Assembly (NCBI GenBank): GCA_021234155.1
Contig: JAJEKV010000052.1
Span: 5,704,380 to 5,768,379, forward strand
DNA: 64,000 bases
Source: Isoetes taiwanensis
Lineage: Eukaryota > Streptophyta > Lycopodiopsida > Isoetales > Isoetaceae
Reading direction: 5' to 3'
Position numbers and translations under genes: made by a program. Shown piece by piece: positions 11,830 to 25,407 of this stretch. The notes below the pieces were generated by a model, which was not told the origin of the DNA, did not search any database, and saw nothing but the letters and a program-made list of their open reading frames with translations. How positions within the stretch are numbered: the stretch's first letter is position 1; every line of letters begins with the position of its first letter.

Positions 11830-13704
11830 ATATAATAATGGCTAAATAATAATAAATGTCTTAAGCAAATTTCATTAAGAAACTTAATTAAGCAAGAGCG
11901 TAAGCAAAATCAAATTGGGTCAAGCGGCTTATTTGTTTTGACGGAACTTCTTACCACACCTAAGAATTCTGTGATTTTGGACCCTATAAATGACCTTGAG
12001 GCCCCTCAATTGATAAAGTAATATTCTTGTGTTTTCATCATAGTAGGAATTTCTATACAAAGGTAGATGAAATTAATCTGTCTTTTTGAAGGCTGTCCAA
12101 TGTATTGGGATCTCTTATTTCCACAAGGTCATCCACATTATCTTTGGTACGTGCAATCTAGAGTGCAACACTCTTGTCCTAATTACTTCTAAGTTTTTCT
12201 TTGGTTGGTGCCATACTTTCCATCCTTTGTAAATATCATCACTTCTAGCCTTTTGGGCACCCTTGGTACGCCTTTTACGAGTATAAGCATACTCTTCCTG
12301 TTTTGATCAAGGATGCTCATCCACCACCAAACCTCCACATTTATTGCACGAAACGTTTGACCTTGGGGTATCTACTTCAGTTGGGCCTTATAGGTTCTCA
12401 CCATTCTTGTGTGTAATATGCCTAATTGGCCATCTTAGCGGAGTTTGAGACTCGAGCAGCAGGCACACAATCGCGATCACTTGGAGCTCCCACAGGACAT
12501 GATTGTATCAACTTGGATAAGAAGCTTCCCAATGCCAACACCAAAGTGATCATCTCCAGCATTTGATCATTTACACTGCTCGGATGGATCTACACTACGG
12601 TTATGATGCCTCTGTGAAGCGGTCCTTTGCAGGGTGCAACAAGAAGCAATTCATCTTCCTCCATTGGATCCTAGGGCAATGTCCTGTGTTTGGCTTGCTT
12701 GGCTCCATTCTGCTTATCTCACATGCTCCCTAAATGAAAGAAAACACATTATGACCATATAACCATTAACACTACAAAATAATAAACAATAAAATATAAC
12801 CATATAACCATATAACACCACTAGTTAAGGTGTCCAGTGTTGCTGGGCACATGTTGGAACTTATAATGTTCGGCATCTATAAATGATAAGCCTGATGCTA
12901 AAATGGCACTACTCATTGGGTAGAAGTTGAAAACTTATAAATAGTAAGGTAGCAATGCATGACCATATGTCCTATTAATATCCAAAACATTTTAAATCAC
13001 TATCTAATATTTAATATTTAACCTCCATTGGAAGAGAGAATAGGAAGGGACTAATTCCCACAAACATCAATACAATAGCACATTTTGAAGTTATATAGAG
13101 ATACACAATGTTTGGGAACAATCTAGAAGTTGTTTGCTTAAAACTATGGAAAACAAAAAACATGTTTCATTATCTATATGACATGCCATGTTTGAGAAGA
13201 TATAAAATAAATATAGGGAATTCCACTTTTAAGAGAAAACCATGAAAACCAAAAGATATTGAAGTTCCATTGTAATATAGGATTCATCTTTGAGCTCTAA
13301 ATTAAGTGCGGAAAATATAATGAGGACATGGTAACCATGTAAATGCTTTTCAATCTTCATTTTATTGCAAAAAACTTGGAATTTGAAGGCTATAAACAAC
13401 TTGAACTACTCAAAATAAGTGCAGATCAAACTTTTGATACATGCTACATCTTTGCATGTATTGGGGGCTTCTCTCTTTAGTTCTTCCATCAAATAAACCA
13501 ATAACAAACTTCATATTCACCTTTAACAATTACTTGCCAAGCTAATCACGTAAAACATACGAGAACATGATTAGCAATGTAGCATACTAAATTTTGAAGT
13601 CAAAATGTTTGATATTTTAAAGTCAACATGTTTGAACTAATAAAACTATTTAAGTATTTAAGGATTCAAAATCTAGCCATAAAATGCCAATTCCCTTGCC
13701 TTCT
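11830..13704. other. Stretch with no supported gene
   Basis: AT-rich DNA. On the minus strand about 12070-12700 has coding-like runs, among them a CNKCGG cysteine pair near 12340, but no family is recognisable and the frame is not maintained. From 12720 to 13704 there is only low-complexity AT-rich sequence, including short ACCATATA-type repeats near 12755-12815. Confidence 0.5.
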
Positions 13705-13779
13705 TAGAATAGAATAGAATAGAATAGGAGAAATAGAATAGAATAGAATAGAATAGGAATGAGAATAGAATAGAATAGA
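13705..13779 (+). repeat. (AATAG)n microsatellite
   Basis: A pentanucleotide array of AATAG units with a few interruptions. The same motif resumes for about two units at 22778-22787, directly after the LTR retrotransposon at 13780-22777, which shows that the element inserted into the array. Confidence 0.92.
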
Positions 13780-15731
13780 TGAAGCAGGACCACAACCCCT
13801 TGGCCTGAAATGGATTGCACTAACTCTTTCGGATATAAACAATCAAATCATCTTTGAGAACTTCTATTCATAAAGTTTTTGAGGTTACAATCAAAACAAT
13901 TACATCGGGGCCAAGGCCACACATATAAGAGGTCACGTGCACCCCTTTCACAATACACCCATAATATACAAAACCAGAGAACAACCGTCCGCGAAAAGCC
14001 TTAATTGCCCTTCGATCTTCCCTCGAGTGGCCAGAGGAGGAATTAAGTAGAAACTACCCGAACTCCCCATGGAGTCGGGTCACACGGGCCTCTGGCACAG
14101 CATGAGTACAACTCCACGAACAATGCCATGATGATTTAGGTAGACTCTTTCCTTGGACATTAAAAGCGAGGGTTCAAGTACTACCTGCGATACCGTTGAA
14201 CATCGGAGTAGCAGAAGAGTCTCTGGAGTCGGCGATAGTAGCTTGGCGTGCCATCTTACCTTAACAACAAACATCCGGGGTTAGTCCACAAGGACTAAGT
14301 GGGGGAGGACATTGGGATCTTCACATTCATGCATAACAATAATAAAATTGATTTTACATTGCGTTGATGCTCCCCACCCAAGGTTAGCACATTCTATAGC
14401 TACCATTCTATGCATGCTACGTAGCGTAATCAGCAGGGTGGCGAGCCCAAAGGGAGACCACTCTCTCTTTCCATGCATGCGTGCGAGGGTTCAACTCATC
14501 GGAGTCGGGCGTCGGCGCGGATCGCGGTGCTTGCCACCTTACCCTCAGAAGATGGTAGTTGAATGCAAATGCACAACATTCTTTGATTCAAGTTACCGCT
14601 TATCCATAATACCATCTCGGATACATAATGTGCAATTACATTAAAGTGCCCATACCCTATTCATGCCCATAGAGCAATCTTAAATGCAGCATAAAAACAT
14701 CCCCACATTATACTAGCCGGCGAGATACTTTTTCCCTACTCTTGGTGGCGACGCATTCAATGGAATCTTGGTCTCATAAGGTATGTTTGCCTAGCGGTTG
14801 GTAGAAGGTGATTGATAAAAACACTAAAGGTTTTAAAGCTTTTAGTTTCTTATGTAATTTTAAATGTTTAAAAGATGCGGGGATCACAGAACACAGTATC
14901 CCCTTTGTCTTTAATAAGAGAGGTATGTAATTAGAGCCCTCTTTGGCTGGCCCAGGATCGACAAGCTTCGCCCGGTAGTTCATGTCAAAATACATTTAAG
15001 GAGTTAAATACTATCTCGTGGGGAGCGAGAGGAGAGCGAGATCTATAAGATTAACCGCGGTAGTGGGAAGCTGAAACGAAGGATCATTTTACAACCACGA
15101 CCAAAGCAAGCTTAGGTTCACAAAGATCGATGAGTGAATTCAAGCGAGTGCTTAGGATTTAGGCTTTCCTGGAAACAAATGGGCATGGCAATTTTTAGTT
15201 ATGGGCCGGGATTGGCTTCTGGCGGTGGCGGCCGCTTCGGAAGAGTTTGCTCCCACCTGTCAGGGAGCCCAATGCGGGCGAAAAATCAATATATGAGTCG
15301 GGAATCCCCACGGTTTGGCTTTGGACTCTTGTTGCTTGCTACGCTCCCAATTTGCTTCGACCTCAATCCGGCACTTCTTTCGCTGCTTCCACCATCCAGG
15401 CCCGGTATACGTTTCTTATATACCCTTGACTTAAGAACACTTGGCAGATCAATCCCAAAGATCGGGCGGATGGTAATTTGACATAAAATCTGGCCGAGGA
15501 TCTGGCTATCACGTACGATTTGCCCTTCCCGATTTAGTGTGTACACTTTTTGAATTCAACTTATTTAGGTTTAAATCACCTTAGCTAAAATTAAGCCCCA
15601 GCGCACCATAAAACATAGTAACAATGGTTGCTGTTGTCAGATGCGACTAGAACATGAAGATTATAAGCTAGTAAACCCCGGCCTAAGAACATGAGATTAT
15701 AAGCTAGTCTAAGCCATTTGGGTTAGTTACA
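13780..15731 (-). repeat. Left LTR (3' LTR of the minus-strand chromovirus)
   Basis: Begins TGAAGCAGGACC and ends GTTACA, 1952 bp. It aligns along its length with 20772-22777; shared landmarks are CACCCCTTTCACAATACACC near 13943, CCTTGGACATTAAAAGCG near 14152 and AACACTTGGCAGATCAATCC near 15436. It lies against the AATAG array and the left ATAGA target-site copy. Confidence 0.9.
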
Positions 15732-18299
15732 TTCTCTGCTTGTAAAGAAATTAACTCATATCCTCATGAGTTATGGGAAAAATTAGGATATAACTTCTTG
15801 AACTTGTCGACATCTTCCCGTATAGCATCTTCTTGCGGTTTTACGCCCATTGAGACTGGGGTATTTCTGCGATGGTGCGATTCCTCGGTACCCAGTATCT
15901 TCACTTAAAAAATTGTTTGAGGCTTTTACCTCACGGTGTCTCTTCTCTGCAACCAAGTTATCTATGGTATGTGTGATGGAGTCCTTGTGAGATACTGAGT
16001 AGGTTGCTAACATGGAATGCATTATGGACCTTGGCGTCCGATGGAGCAATTGAGCGATTTATGCGACCTGCTTGCCTGCGTATGATTTTAAAAGGGACGC
16101 ATATCTAGGTGCTAGTTTTCCGACTTTCTTAAACCTCGATGTACCACAGCAGTTTCCAATTTTCCGAGAGAATACCATGCCATTCTCACGGAATTCTAGA
16201 GGGTCTTCTCGGATTTATCATATGTGCTTTTCTTGGGTTCATTAGCTTTGGCAATATTTTTTGTCACGTAATTCGGTTGTGTCCCACAATATCTTCCCCA
16301 TAGTGCGGACCAAATCAACTTTACATTGCCGGTTCACACCAAGTCAAGGGATATGTCGGCATTCTTACCCTTATCTTGCACTTCAAATGGGCCTCATCTT
16401 TATGAAATCTTGATATGTGTAGCATTGTTGTAGGCAAACTCAACTAAGTATAGATAAGATTCCCAAATTGGCGGTGTTAGGAACATACATCCGGGAGAAT
16501 GTCTTCGACAGCGATTAACTCTTTCAACCCGACCATCGGTTTGCGAGGATGATGGTACTCGTACTTAACATGGAATAATTTAAGGACTAAACAGCTATTG
16601 GCGGGTTTTAGCGATTTTCGAAGTCAAGCTAAAGAAATGAAATGGAAAAAATTAAGGAAAAAAAATAATAATTTGAAACAACTTTTCAGGAATGCCTCGC
16701 CACAAGACTCTGTATGTGTGGCCTTATCGATAAAAAAGAGTGAAATTTTGTATTGTTTAGCTATTATGGCAAAACTTTCAGAGATAATTCGAATGGATTT
16801 AGCTAATATCGTCTAGTTTATAGAAAATATAGTTAGTAGTTTAGTTTCCTAGCATTATAAATTAATCACGAGAGGTCATAGATTTTGCTAGTCAACATTA
16901 TTTTAGAATGTTTTCACAAAAGAAAAATGGTGAAATGAGTGGAAACAATTGAAAAAAGTATAGTAATTTGGCTTGGCTTTAATTTTTAAAGATTTGCTTA
17001 CGTCATGTAGAAATTTTTTAGGATGATGTTTGGATTTGGTTTAAAATTTAGCGTTAGAGAAAGTATGAGAGGAAAAATATGTAGAATTTAGCTAAACCAC
17101 GAGAATGTTTTTTGGGATTAATATCGAGAACAGAGTTTAGCTAAAAGTCATTAAACTATTAAAATATCGCGATTAGTAATTTATTCCCACGATCCTTAAT
17201 TGGGTTCCAACCAGGTGGAACAATGCTTGCCATGACCAACAAAGCGTCGCTGCGATGACGCCAAACACCATGCGGGGCGGGAACATATATTCTTGATGAA
17301 AATCTTAGCAATATCTGCTGACAATAGCCCGGTGATTTTGGTTTGGCATAAAGAGATGGGCTTTGCTTGGTGAGGCGATCCATTACACTACATAGATGGA
17401 ATCGCATATCGAGAGAGGCTCCGTGTCTTAGGCAATCCTAATGGAAATCCATACCATACTTTCCCATTTTGTATGTGGGAATATCAATGGTTGCAATTCC
17501 CACCGGGACCTTTTGGTGAGAGCTTTCACTTTACGGCATGGTGGCTGTCGGCCACATAGCTTAAGATTTCCTTCTTCATGCTAGGCCAAAAGGCTGCTTG
17601 TGGACCTTCTTGAGAGTTTTACGAACTTTGGATGACCCGTCTTGGACTATCATGAGCTTCTTTCATAATGTCTAGCTGTTTAAGCTGGGCGTGTCCAGGG
17701 GCCCATGCTGTAGGTGTGGTGAGAACTGCTTGGATGCTTCAATCTTATAGGGTTGCTTATCTCAAAGTCTTTGCTTTACTATAAGTGGAAATAAGAATCC
17801 TGTGAGGATCAACTAGCGTGAATTATTTCCCATTACGCGCCAATACCAGCAATGGCGGCCACCGGTACTGATGTCGTCGAGGACAACGCGCTCGCAATTA
17901 TGGTATCTTTCCCCGGGATGATACATTATGGTGAGATCCATACTCGGCCGATTGCATCCATCGTTCGGCGGTTATTTATTTGAGGCTAAAGTGGAAAATG
18001 CTAGATTTCGATGATAGGTCTTGAGGAGAAATTTTCCTGCAAAAGATAATGCCTCCATAACTTTGAGCATGCGCAATTGCAAGCATTTCCAAATCATGGG
18101 TTGGGTAATTCCGTTCAAGGCTGAATTAAGTTTCGCTGGGTATGCCGCTCGCGGCAGATGCGGTCAGAGGGTTACCGAATGGTGGGGCGGACACGGGTAT
18201 CGTCAGAGGCATGCTGGCTTTGGAAGTTGCAGGCGTTGGACGGACGGTCAATGGTGCACTCACGGAAAATGCGCGCACCTGGCTTCGGAATATCCGGTA

Positions 18300-19160
18300 A
18301 TCCTATGAAGATGCGGGATCTCCCGCCACCAGTTGAGGTTGTGGCGTTCGCGCAGCTTTACTTTTCGGGGATGGGAAGCTCAATTCCCTCGTTAGAACAA
18401 CATGGCCTAAATAAATCAAAGCGCTCTTGCGCAGCGCATTTGGAAAGCTTATCAAGCATATTTGCTTAAAGCTAAAGCGGCGCAAATGTTACAAAGCATA
18501 CTCTTAAGTGTTACGGAATAAATCGGATATCGTCAGCTCCTGGAGCACAAATTGGTCCGTAATTTCGAAAAACATCATTCATAAGCCTCATAAAAGTGGG
18601 CGGTGCATTGAGTAAGCCAAGTATTTCACTTAATGCCCATATCGGTCGCAGCGGTTTAGGGACAAATCCTCTTCCTTAATTGGGATCGGTGGCAGCAGTT
18701 ACCAGAATCAATCTTTGAAAGAACTTGCTACCGCCAATTGATCAAAGAGAGATCATCACTCATGGCAAGCGTAACCATTCTTGATAGTTACACGATTCCA
18801 GCGACCCTATAGTCTACACACAAGCCTTGAGACTTCCATCCCCTTCTTCTTTACCGAATAAGGCGGGAGCTCCAAAGGGAAGTGTGCTGAGCCTAATAAA
18901 AACCTTGCTCTACCAATTCTTCAAAGGCGCTTTTAAGTTACGCCATCTCTACCACGGTAAAGCAATAGAGTGCATTGAAGGTGGTGCGAGATCACGGGAA
19001 AGCAATTCAATATCATGATTCACCTCACGAAGGTTACGGTAGCTTGTCGGAAACACATCGTTGAATTCTTCTAACACAGCTTGGAAAGCTTTAACTTTTG
19101 GAACAATAGTTTCTTGCATTTTTGCAGCTTTACTTATCATTCCAACATACATGATTCCTC
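18300..19160 (-). mobile_element. Reverse transcriptase part of the chromovirus
   Basis: Minus-strand peptides characteristic of Ty3/gypsy reverse transcriptase: FNDVFPTSYRNLREVNHDIE near 19020-19080 (the lead-in to RT), LNAPPTFMRLMNDVF near 18570-18615 and SALIYLGHVV near 18390-18420. Broken; recorded only as a part of the fossil. Confidence 0.85.
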
Positions 19161-19699
19161 CATAGCATGGCGCTTTACTGCTTGGTCAATAGGAAGGCGA
19201 AGCATAGGCGACACCCAATCTCTTGATAGAACCATTTGACAGGTGCAAAAGGGCGACCTTGCCTTTACGGTCGATGTAGGCCCCTCGTTCAACCACGACA
19301 TTCGAGAATTCATCCGTGCCTGCCGAGATCAAGGACTTCAAAGTTAGTATGAAACTTTATCCCACCGAGTTTAAAGTCCGGTGAGGCACAAATCATCGAC
19401 ATCTTAATCACCTGAGACCTAGGAATGACATTCAAACCCATCGAGCAACCAATCTAGGCGAAATAAAATTGTGTGTGCTACCACTATCAATCGAGAAAAA
19501 TGAAAAGGTTCGCGTTAATTCTACACATTGATGGATAATGTCGATAGCAATACTGTGAGGGTCTCCACCAATGGCATATGCAGCATATCTGGTGCTGCTC
19601 ACTTCTTCTAATGTATAGCAGCTTTAGCTTCGTGCGTACTCTCCTGTCTGGTGCCGAGGTCCGCCCGACACTTGGCGTCTCGTTCGCGGCCTATTCGGT

Positions 19700-20460
19700 G
19701 CAACTGCTGATCTGCGGTACTTATTTTTGCCACTTCCTAGGATAGAGCTGGAAACCATGCCCGAGCTTCTTTGCAATAGTAGCTCCACAATCTTTCCACC
19801 GGGGCAGCGTTCGCACGCTCCTCGAACTCATCCGGGCCGATTTGGCGCCTCTTGAGTAGGGCGTGCATTCCCCTCGGGCAATCTCGAGGAAGGCGCAAAA
19901 GATTCTTTCTCTGCTTATGAGAATTATTCACTTTTGGGTTGCTTCCTCTCGACTTTTTGGTGTCCGGGTCCGGACTTTGCTCTTTGAACTTGGAGACTTC
20001 CGGATAGCTTCTTCTAAAGGCGGGATAGATTTTGCCCCTCCAACTAACAAGTCAATTACGGCGAACCCCGCAGAGATAAAACTTGTGGCCAGAGCTAATT
20101 GTGCCCTTTGTCATAGTGGGTCCATCTGATTTACTGTGCCCTAGAAATGCATTGGCGTATGCTCTCTTGTATCTTCTTGAACCAAATTAGAAACTTGTTC
20201 ATCTGCTCTAGCTCAAACCCGGCGGGGTAAATAATGGAGTTTAAATGCTACCTTGAAGGTATTCCATGTGATCTGGCAGAAAAAGCTGATTAGCCTTCTT
20301 ATACTCTTCCCACCCGATTTTGAGGTCCGGTTAATAACATATAGGCAATGAAGTTTGCCTTTAATAGGTCGAGGAAGTTTTCTTGCTTGAAAGTAAAACT
20401 CTATCACTTTCAACCAAGCATCGGCATCCCTGCTTTGTGGTATCTTTACCACTAAATGTC
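19700..20460 (-). mobile_element. Gag part of the chromovirus
   Basis: Minus-strand peptide with the gag pattern SRDADAWLKVIEFYFQARKL near 20380-20440, the usual A-WL--IE--F block of plant Ty3/gypsy capsid proteins. Possible zinc-knuckle cysteines further along were not clear enough to assign. Broken. Confidence 0.7.
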
Positions 20461-20771
20461 TCCCATCTTAGGTTGCTTTAAAACCTTGTTGACCTCATCC
20501 AAATTCGGCATCATGGCGTGGCTGGCTGTTGCATGGTGGCAGTTCAGCTGTACATAACTTTACCAAAATTTGCTTTCGGTTATGGTAGGACGATTGCCAC
20601 TTCCTGACTCTGAGCCGGGTTATCATTATTTCAGGAATCACGCTTCAACCACACGGAAAATGGCGGCGTGATTTACTTTCTATAAAAACAACTCTACTTT
20701 CGATGGAGCTTCTTAAGTTTCTAACCCTTAATTCCCGCGGCAGAAGGTTGTCCAGGAACTTTGAGGCTCGA

Positions 20772-22777
20772 TGGCGAAGCGGACCCACAGCCTTGGCCTG
20801 AGCGTTGTACTAAATAGCTTTCGGATATAGACAATCAAATCATGCTAAACTTCTATTCATAAAGTTTTTGGTTACAATCAATTTCTCACATCAGGGCCCA
20901 AGGCCACATATAAAGGAGAGTTCGCGTTACACCCCTTTCACAATACACCCATAATATACAAAACCCAAGCAACCCTCACCCATGCTTAATTGCCCTTCGT
21001 CTTCCCTCACCGGTGGCCCGAGGGAGAGTCGGTAGAAGACAATGTCGGAGGACTCGCGCTCGATCTCGGGTCACGGGCCTCAATTTGGGGTTGCCTCTGG
21101 CATAGTACAACTCTTTGAACAATGCCGTGATGATTTAGTAGACTCTTTCCTTGGACATTAAAAGCGGGTTCATTCTGCGTCTGCGTTTGAACCACAGTGT
21201 GAAGAGTCTGGAGTCCATCACGATGGTAGCTTCGGGGCGTTGCCCTCTACATAACAACAAACATCAGGAGTTAGTCCACAGAGTGGGGGAGGGATATTGG
21301 GATTTCTTCACATTCATGCATAACAATATGCATTGATTTGTTGCGTTACCGTGCCGCTTACCAAGTAGCGTTCATAGCTACCATTTTTCCATGCATACTA
21401 CATGGCGTAATCCTTGGTGGCGACCCCAGGAACCCGCTCCTCCATCTATGCGTACAGGGTTTAACTCATCCGTCGAGGCCATGCAGCGCGGATCGCGAGG
21501 AGTTACGACCACCCCACCCACTCCAGAAGGTGGGCGTTGAATACAAATGCACAACATTCTTTTGTTCAAGTGCACCATATCCATGGCCTGCATCTCCCGG
21601 ATACGCCAATGCAATTAAAGGTAAAGGTGCCCGCGCCACCTATTCATACTGGTAAAGAGCAATCTTAAAATGCTGCTATAAACATCCCACATTATACACT
21701 AGCCGGTAGGATACTTTTTCCTACTTTGAAGTTTGCGGCAATGGCACATTCAATGGAATCTTGGTCTCATAAGGGTATGTTTGCCCTGGCCGGTTGGTAG
21801 AAGAGGGTAACTACAAATTGATAAAACACTTAAAGGTTTTAAAGCTTTGGTTTTGTATGTAATTTTAAATGTTTAAATGTCACGGGGATACCAGAACACA
21901 GTATCCCAACTATGCTAATAGAGAATTTGTATGACGGTCGGTAGACCAGCAGCTGACCTCTTTGGCAGCTGACCCGGATCGTATAGCTTCGCTGAAGTTA
22001 GTGTCAAAATACATTGAGTTAAAAATACTATGCAGCCAAGAAGTAAGGAGCAGGAGGAGAAGGCGGATCTATAGATTAACCAGCGGTCAGGAAGGCTGAC
22101 GAAGGATCATTTTGTAGAAGCAGCTTAGGTTCCGCAGATCGATGGTGAATTCAAGCGAGTCTGCCGGTTGGAAACACGAATCAAATGGGCATGGTGGTGC
22201 AGTTATGGGCCCGGGATTGGCTTATCGAGGCGGTGTGACTATGCTTGAGGACACCGCTCCCACACAATCAGACCCAATCGGGCCGAGAAAAATCAATACA
22301 TAGATCAAATCCCACGAGTTTTGGCTTTGGACTCTTGGTGCTTTATACGCTCCCTAATTTAGCACCGACCTCAATCGGCTTTTCTTTCCTTCTCCTTCCA
22401 CCACATCAGAGCCGAGCGCTACGTTTCTTATATACCCTTGCCTTAAGAACACTTGGCAAGATCAATCCGAGGATCAGGCGGATGGTGGTGGCGTACATCT
22501 CGCGGGATCTGCTTGGCTATGCGGCGATCACGTTTGCCCTTCCGATTTAGTGTGCTCCGCACTTTTTGAATTCAACTTATTAAGGTTTTAAATCACCTTA
22601 GCTAAAGTTTCTTATGTAATTTTAAATGTCATTGCTATCAGCACCCATAGAACATATCAACAATGATTTGCACAATCCGATCTTACGACTAGAACATGAA
22701 AAGATTATAAAGCTAGTCTAAAGCGTGACTAGAACATGAAGATTATAAGCTAGTCTAAGCCCATTTGGTTCGTTACA
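20772..22777 (-). repeat. Right LTR (5' LTR of the minus-strand chromovirus)
   Basis: Begins TGGCGAAGCGGACCC and ends GTTACA, about 2006 bp, followed by ATAGA. It is the partner of 13780-15731. Near its right end a short unit (GACTAGAACATGAA...TAGTCTAAG) occurs twice in tandem at about 22688-22762; a similar pair is seen in the left LTR at about 15648-15713. No tRNA primer-binding site was recognised next to it. Confidence 0.9.
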
Positions 22778-22782
22778 ATAGA

Positions 22783-25400
22783 ATAGGTTTTTTAAGCGTC
22801 CACGGAGGCCAGATTGGCCTATGGGACTGAAATAAAAAGCAACAAAGCGCGTGTGACGGGGATTAAAAACCCCGCCCGAAGGGGTTTGAGGAAAAACCTT
22901 AGGAGTAATAAGTATTATTGGCTGTTGTACAATTGTATAGACGGTTCAATACCGATCGGGAGGATTCCGGTAGGAATCCGTTAAATCCATAACCTCCACG
23001 GAATATGACCCCAATAAACCCGGCGATGCGTTATTCAATAACTCATGCAACGGTTTGCAGGCACTAATGTCGAACATCACGGCTTTCGGATATGGGCAGG
23101 GGAATCACGGAGGGCATGACATTCATCGCAATGGCGCCACAATTGCAGTGGCAACAGCGAAGCCGCTGCTCTCGTGCTCCGAGCCCAGCGTCATGTCTCA
23201 ATGCGGGCCCGATGTGCACCCGTCTAGAATGGAAGCTATAAGTGCTGCGGCTTCTTCATGGGCAGCTGGGTGTACAAATACTGGTGTGGGCCTCTCGTGA
23301 GCCTAGGATTGACTTCTTCTGAAGGAAGAATTAGGAGCTCATCTCTATTTATGGATAACCATCCAAGGGTCTAAATTAGACCCTTTGTAGCATTGCCAAT
23401 ACCTAGGACCAACTAATTAATCATATACAATAGGAATGATTTCGTCTATAGAATGAACAAAGGCATAAAAATGAAAAAGCTCAGAAACACTGCAGCAATT
23501 CTGCTATAATTTCCACATCCCCAGACCTTCCGATTTAGCAATTCAAAATCACAATCCATGAAGTTTTTGTGAGGAAACTCCTTGTTCCATCAAGCACACA
23601 ATCTGATATAGTATGTTTGTTAATGAACTCTCTGATCCATATAACAAAATCTATTAATATTTACACAATCAAGTTAACCTTATCATCCTTCAAATGATCG
23701 TGTGTCATAGAGCAAGCCAGCAAATAATATAGATGCCTCATCAATCTTGAGAAATAAAAATATTTTACCTAGACCACGAAGATGCCACAGAAACAATCAA
23801 GTAAAGTGCTTCACGAAAGCTGCAGTGGAGAGAAAATCTTGAAAACCCAAAAAGTCATCTCAAAGATCTAAAATGAGGGACTAATATAAAATGGCAAGAA
23901 ACGATTGATTTTTGAGGAATAATATGCTTAGGCGAAGAATGGGTCTCCGCTTTTCCGCTGATTTTATTCTAATACTTGTATTTGAATTGAATAAAACATG
24001 CCCTCCATATGCTCCATATTCTGCTCAACTTTCTTGTATAACAGAGAATAAATTAAGATTGAAAAGATTAAATGCAAGGGCAATGCCTGATTCTTATACA
24101 TATATAGGGATAAAACTCCAAGAACCAACTATGAGAAACTGGATTTGTGGGCAAAAAAATTAAATTCTTCATGCCATTCTTAATTGTTGCTTGCTTTGCT
24201 CCAAGTGGCAATCTTTCAAGAAGTTTATAGCCTGAACAATGTTGTGGTAATAATTTGTTAACATCGGAATCAACCCACATAAGATCCATGCTCCAAAACT
24301 TACCAATGTCTTGTGATATCCTGAAATACTTGATAAGGCCCACTGCAGAGGATGAATGTCTCTGGTACCTAGAACGAAAACAACATATGAAAAAATATAT
24401 TCAAGGCCATAACTGGGTGCTACATACTGTTTTTAGAAGTAGATGATCATATGACACATCCGAATAAGCGAAGAGAGAATCTATCATACCAGAACAGCTC
24501 CGATGTATCTTGGACATGCTGGATGTCGCTCTGAACAGAAATAAACATTTGTAAAATGAGCCCAGCATGGTAAGCTGGGCAACTTGGCAATGGTGTTGCC
24601 TGGCGTCACATAGCTTAAAGAAAAGTGGCTATGGCCAAATCCCATCTTCCCCAACCCTCCCCCTCATGCACTTTGCTTCGTTAAAGTCTGATAAATATAT
24701 TCTGCTACACAGGCCTGCATATGCTATTCTCTCCAGCTTCTAGTAGATCAGTATGGATTTGCAATATTCCAATAAAAGAGAATATGTATTGCTTCTGGTT
24801 ATAGAAATCCCTTACTCTGATATAATCTCTGCAGTACCAAGAGCATCATAATCTCTCGCTGCTACCTTGGCCCCACATGCGTCGACCAAATCATCCAGTT
24901 TCATGAACACTTGGTTAAGAGGAGATCTGGACCTAAACTAACTTGTTGGAGCTTACAAATACCGTGTGCCATCTTGGAGAAGTCATTCGAAATCTATCTC
25001 GACCTCCGGCTGCTAAGACCCGATAAAACTATGCACCCGATAAACTCCTCTGCGCCCGATACACTTAGTCCCTTGAAATGTAAAAGTTCGAATTAGTGTT
25101 TGGGCGGGCTAAAGATGGTTGTGCTGTACCCTTAACCCGCTTTTTTCCATTGAATGATTGTATGATACACCGGAACCTGTTTTTTATGTGCATTCCAAAA
25201 TCACAAAGTCCCAAAAGAGACTAAGTTTAGAAGGGAATTTGAACAGCAAGAGACATCGCCAGCATCAAGACATGATGATTCCAACAAAGAAACGGGGCGT
25301 CGGATCGGAGCCGGGTTCTAGTGGAACGAAGAAATGAAAGACCATGCCTCCCGATAAGCTCTCAATTTTGATTTGATTCGTCTACCTGTTCTGACGATAT
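22783..25400. other. Stretch with no recognised gene
   Basis: About 2.6 kb without an assignable gene. A GC-richer patch at 22800-23300 includes an ORF of 81 codons (23055-23300) of no known family. From 23400 to 25100 the DNA is AT-rich; minus-strand coding-like runs at 24068-24343 (91 codons) and near 24835-24905 (KLDDLVDACGAKVAARDYDA) might be exon relics of a host gene, but neither is recognised. Confidence 0.4.
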
Positions 25401-25407
25401 TTTAGCC

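Larger units (their letters stand above)
13780..22777 (-). mobile_element. Ty3/gypsy chromovirus, whole in layout, coding parts broken
   Basis: A 9.0-kb LTR retrotransposon on the minus strand. Two long terminal repeats (left about 1.95 kb, right about 2.0 kb) start with TG and end with CA and are flanked by an exact 5-bp target-site duplication, ATAGA at 13775-13779 and 22778-22782. The internal part reads right to left: gag about 20450-19700, reverse transcriptase about 19150-18300, RNase H near 18110-18020 (NYPTHDLEMLAIAHA), integrase about 17600-17150 (FWPSMKKEILSYV) and a chromodomain-like end near 15880-15790 (EDVDKFKKLYPNF). Pol order plus a terminal chromodomain marks a chromovirus; the long LTRs suggest the Tekay/Del group (inference). 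The coding parts carry many breaks and the LTRs differ by many substitutions and small indels, so insertion was not recent. Confidence 0.9.

Noticed and set aside
22850-22900. Terminator-like hairpin AACCCCGCCCGAAGGGGTT
   Set aside because: A short GC stem in a plant nuclear window has no terminator meaning, and no gene ends there.
24068-24343. Minus-strand ORF of 91 codons as a host gene
   Set aside because: No recognisable family and no splice context; kept only as a remark under the gene-poor stretch.
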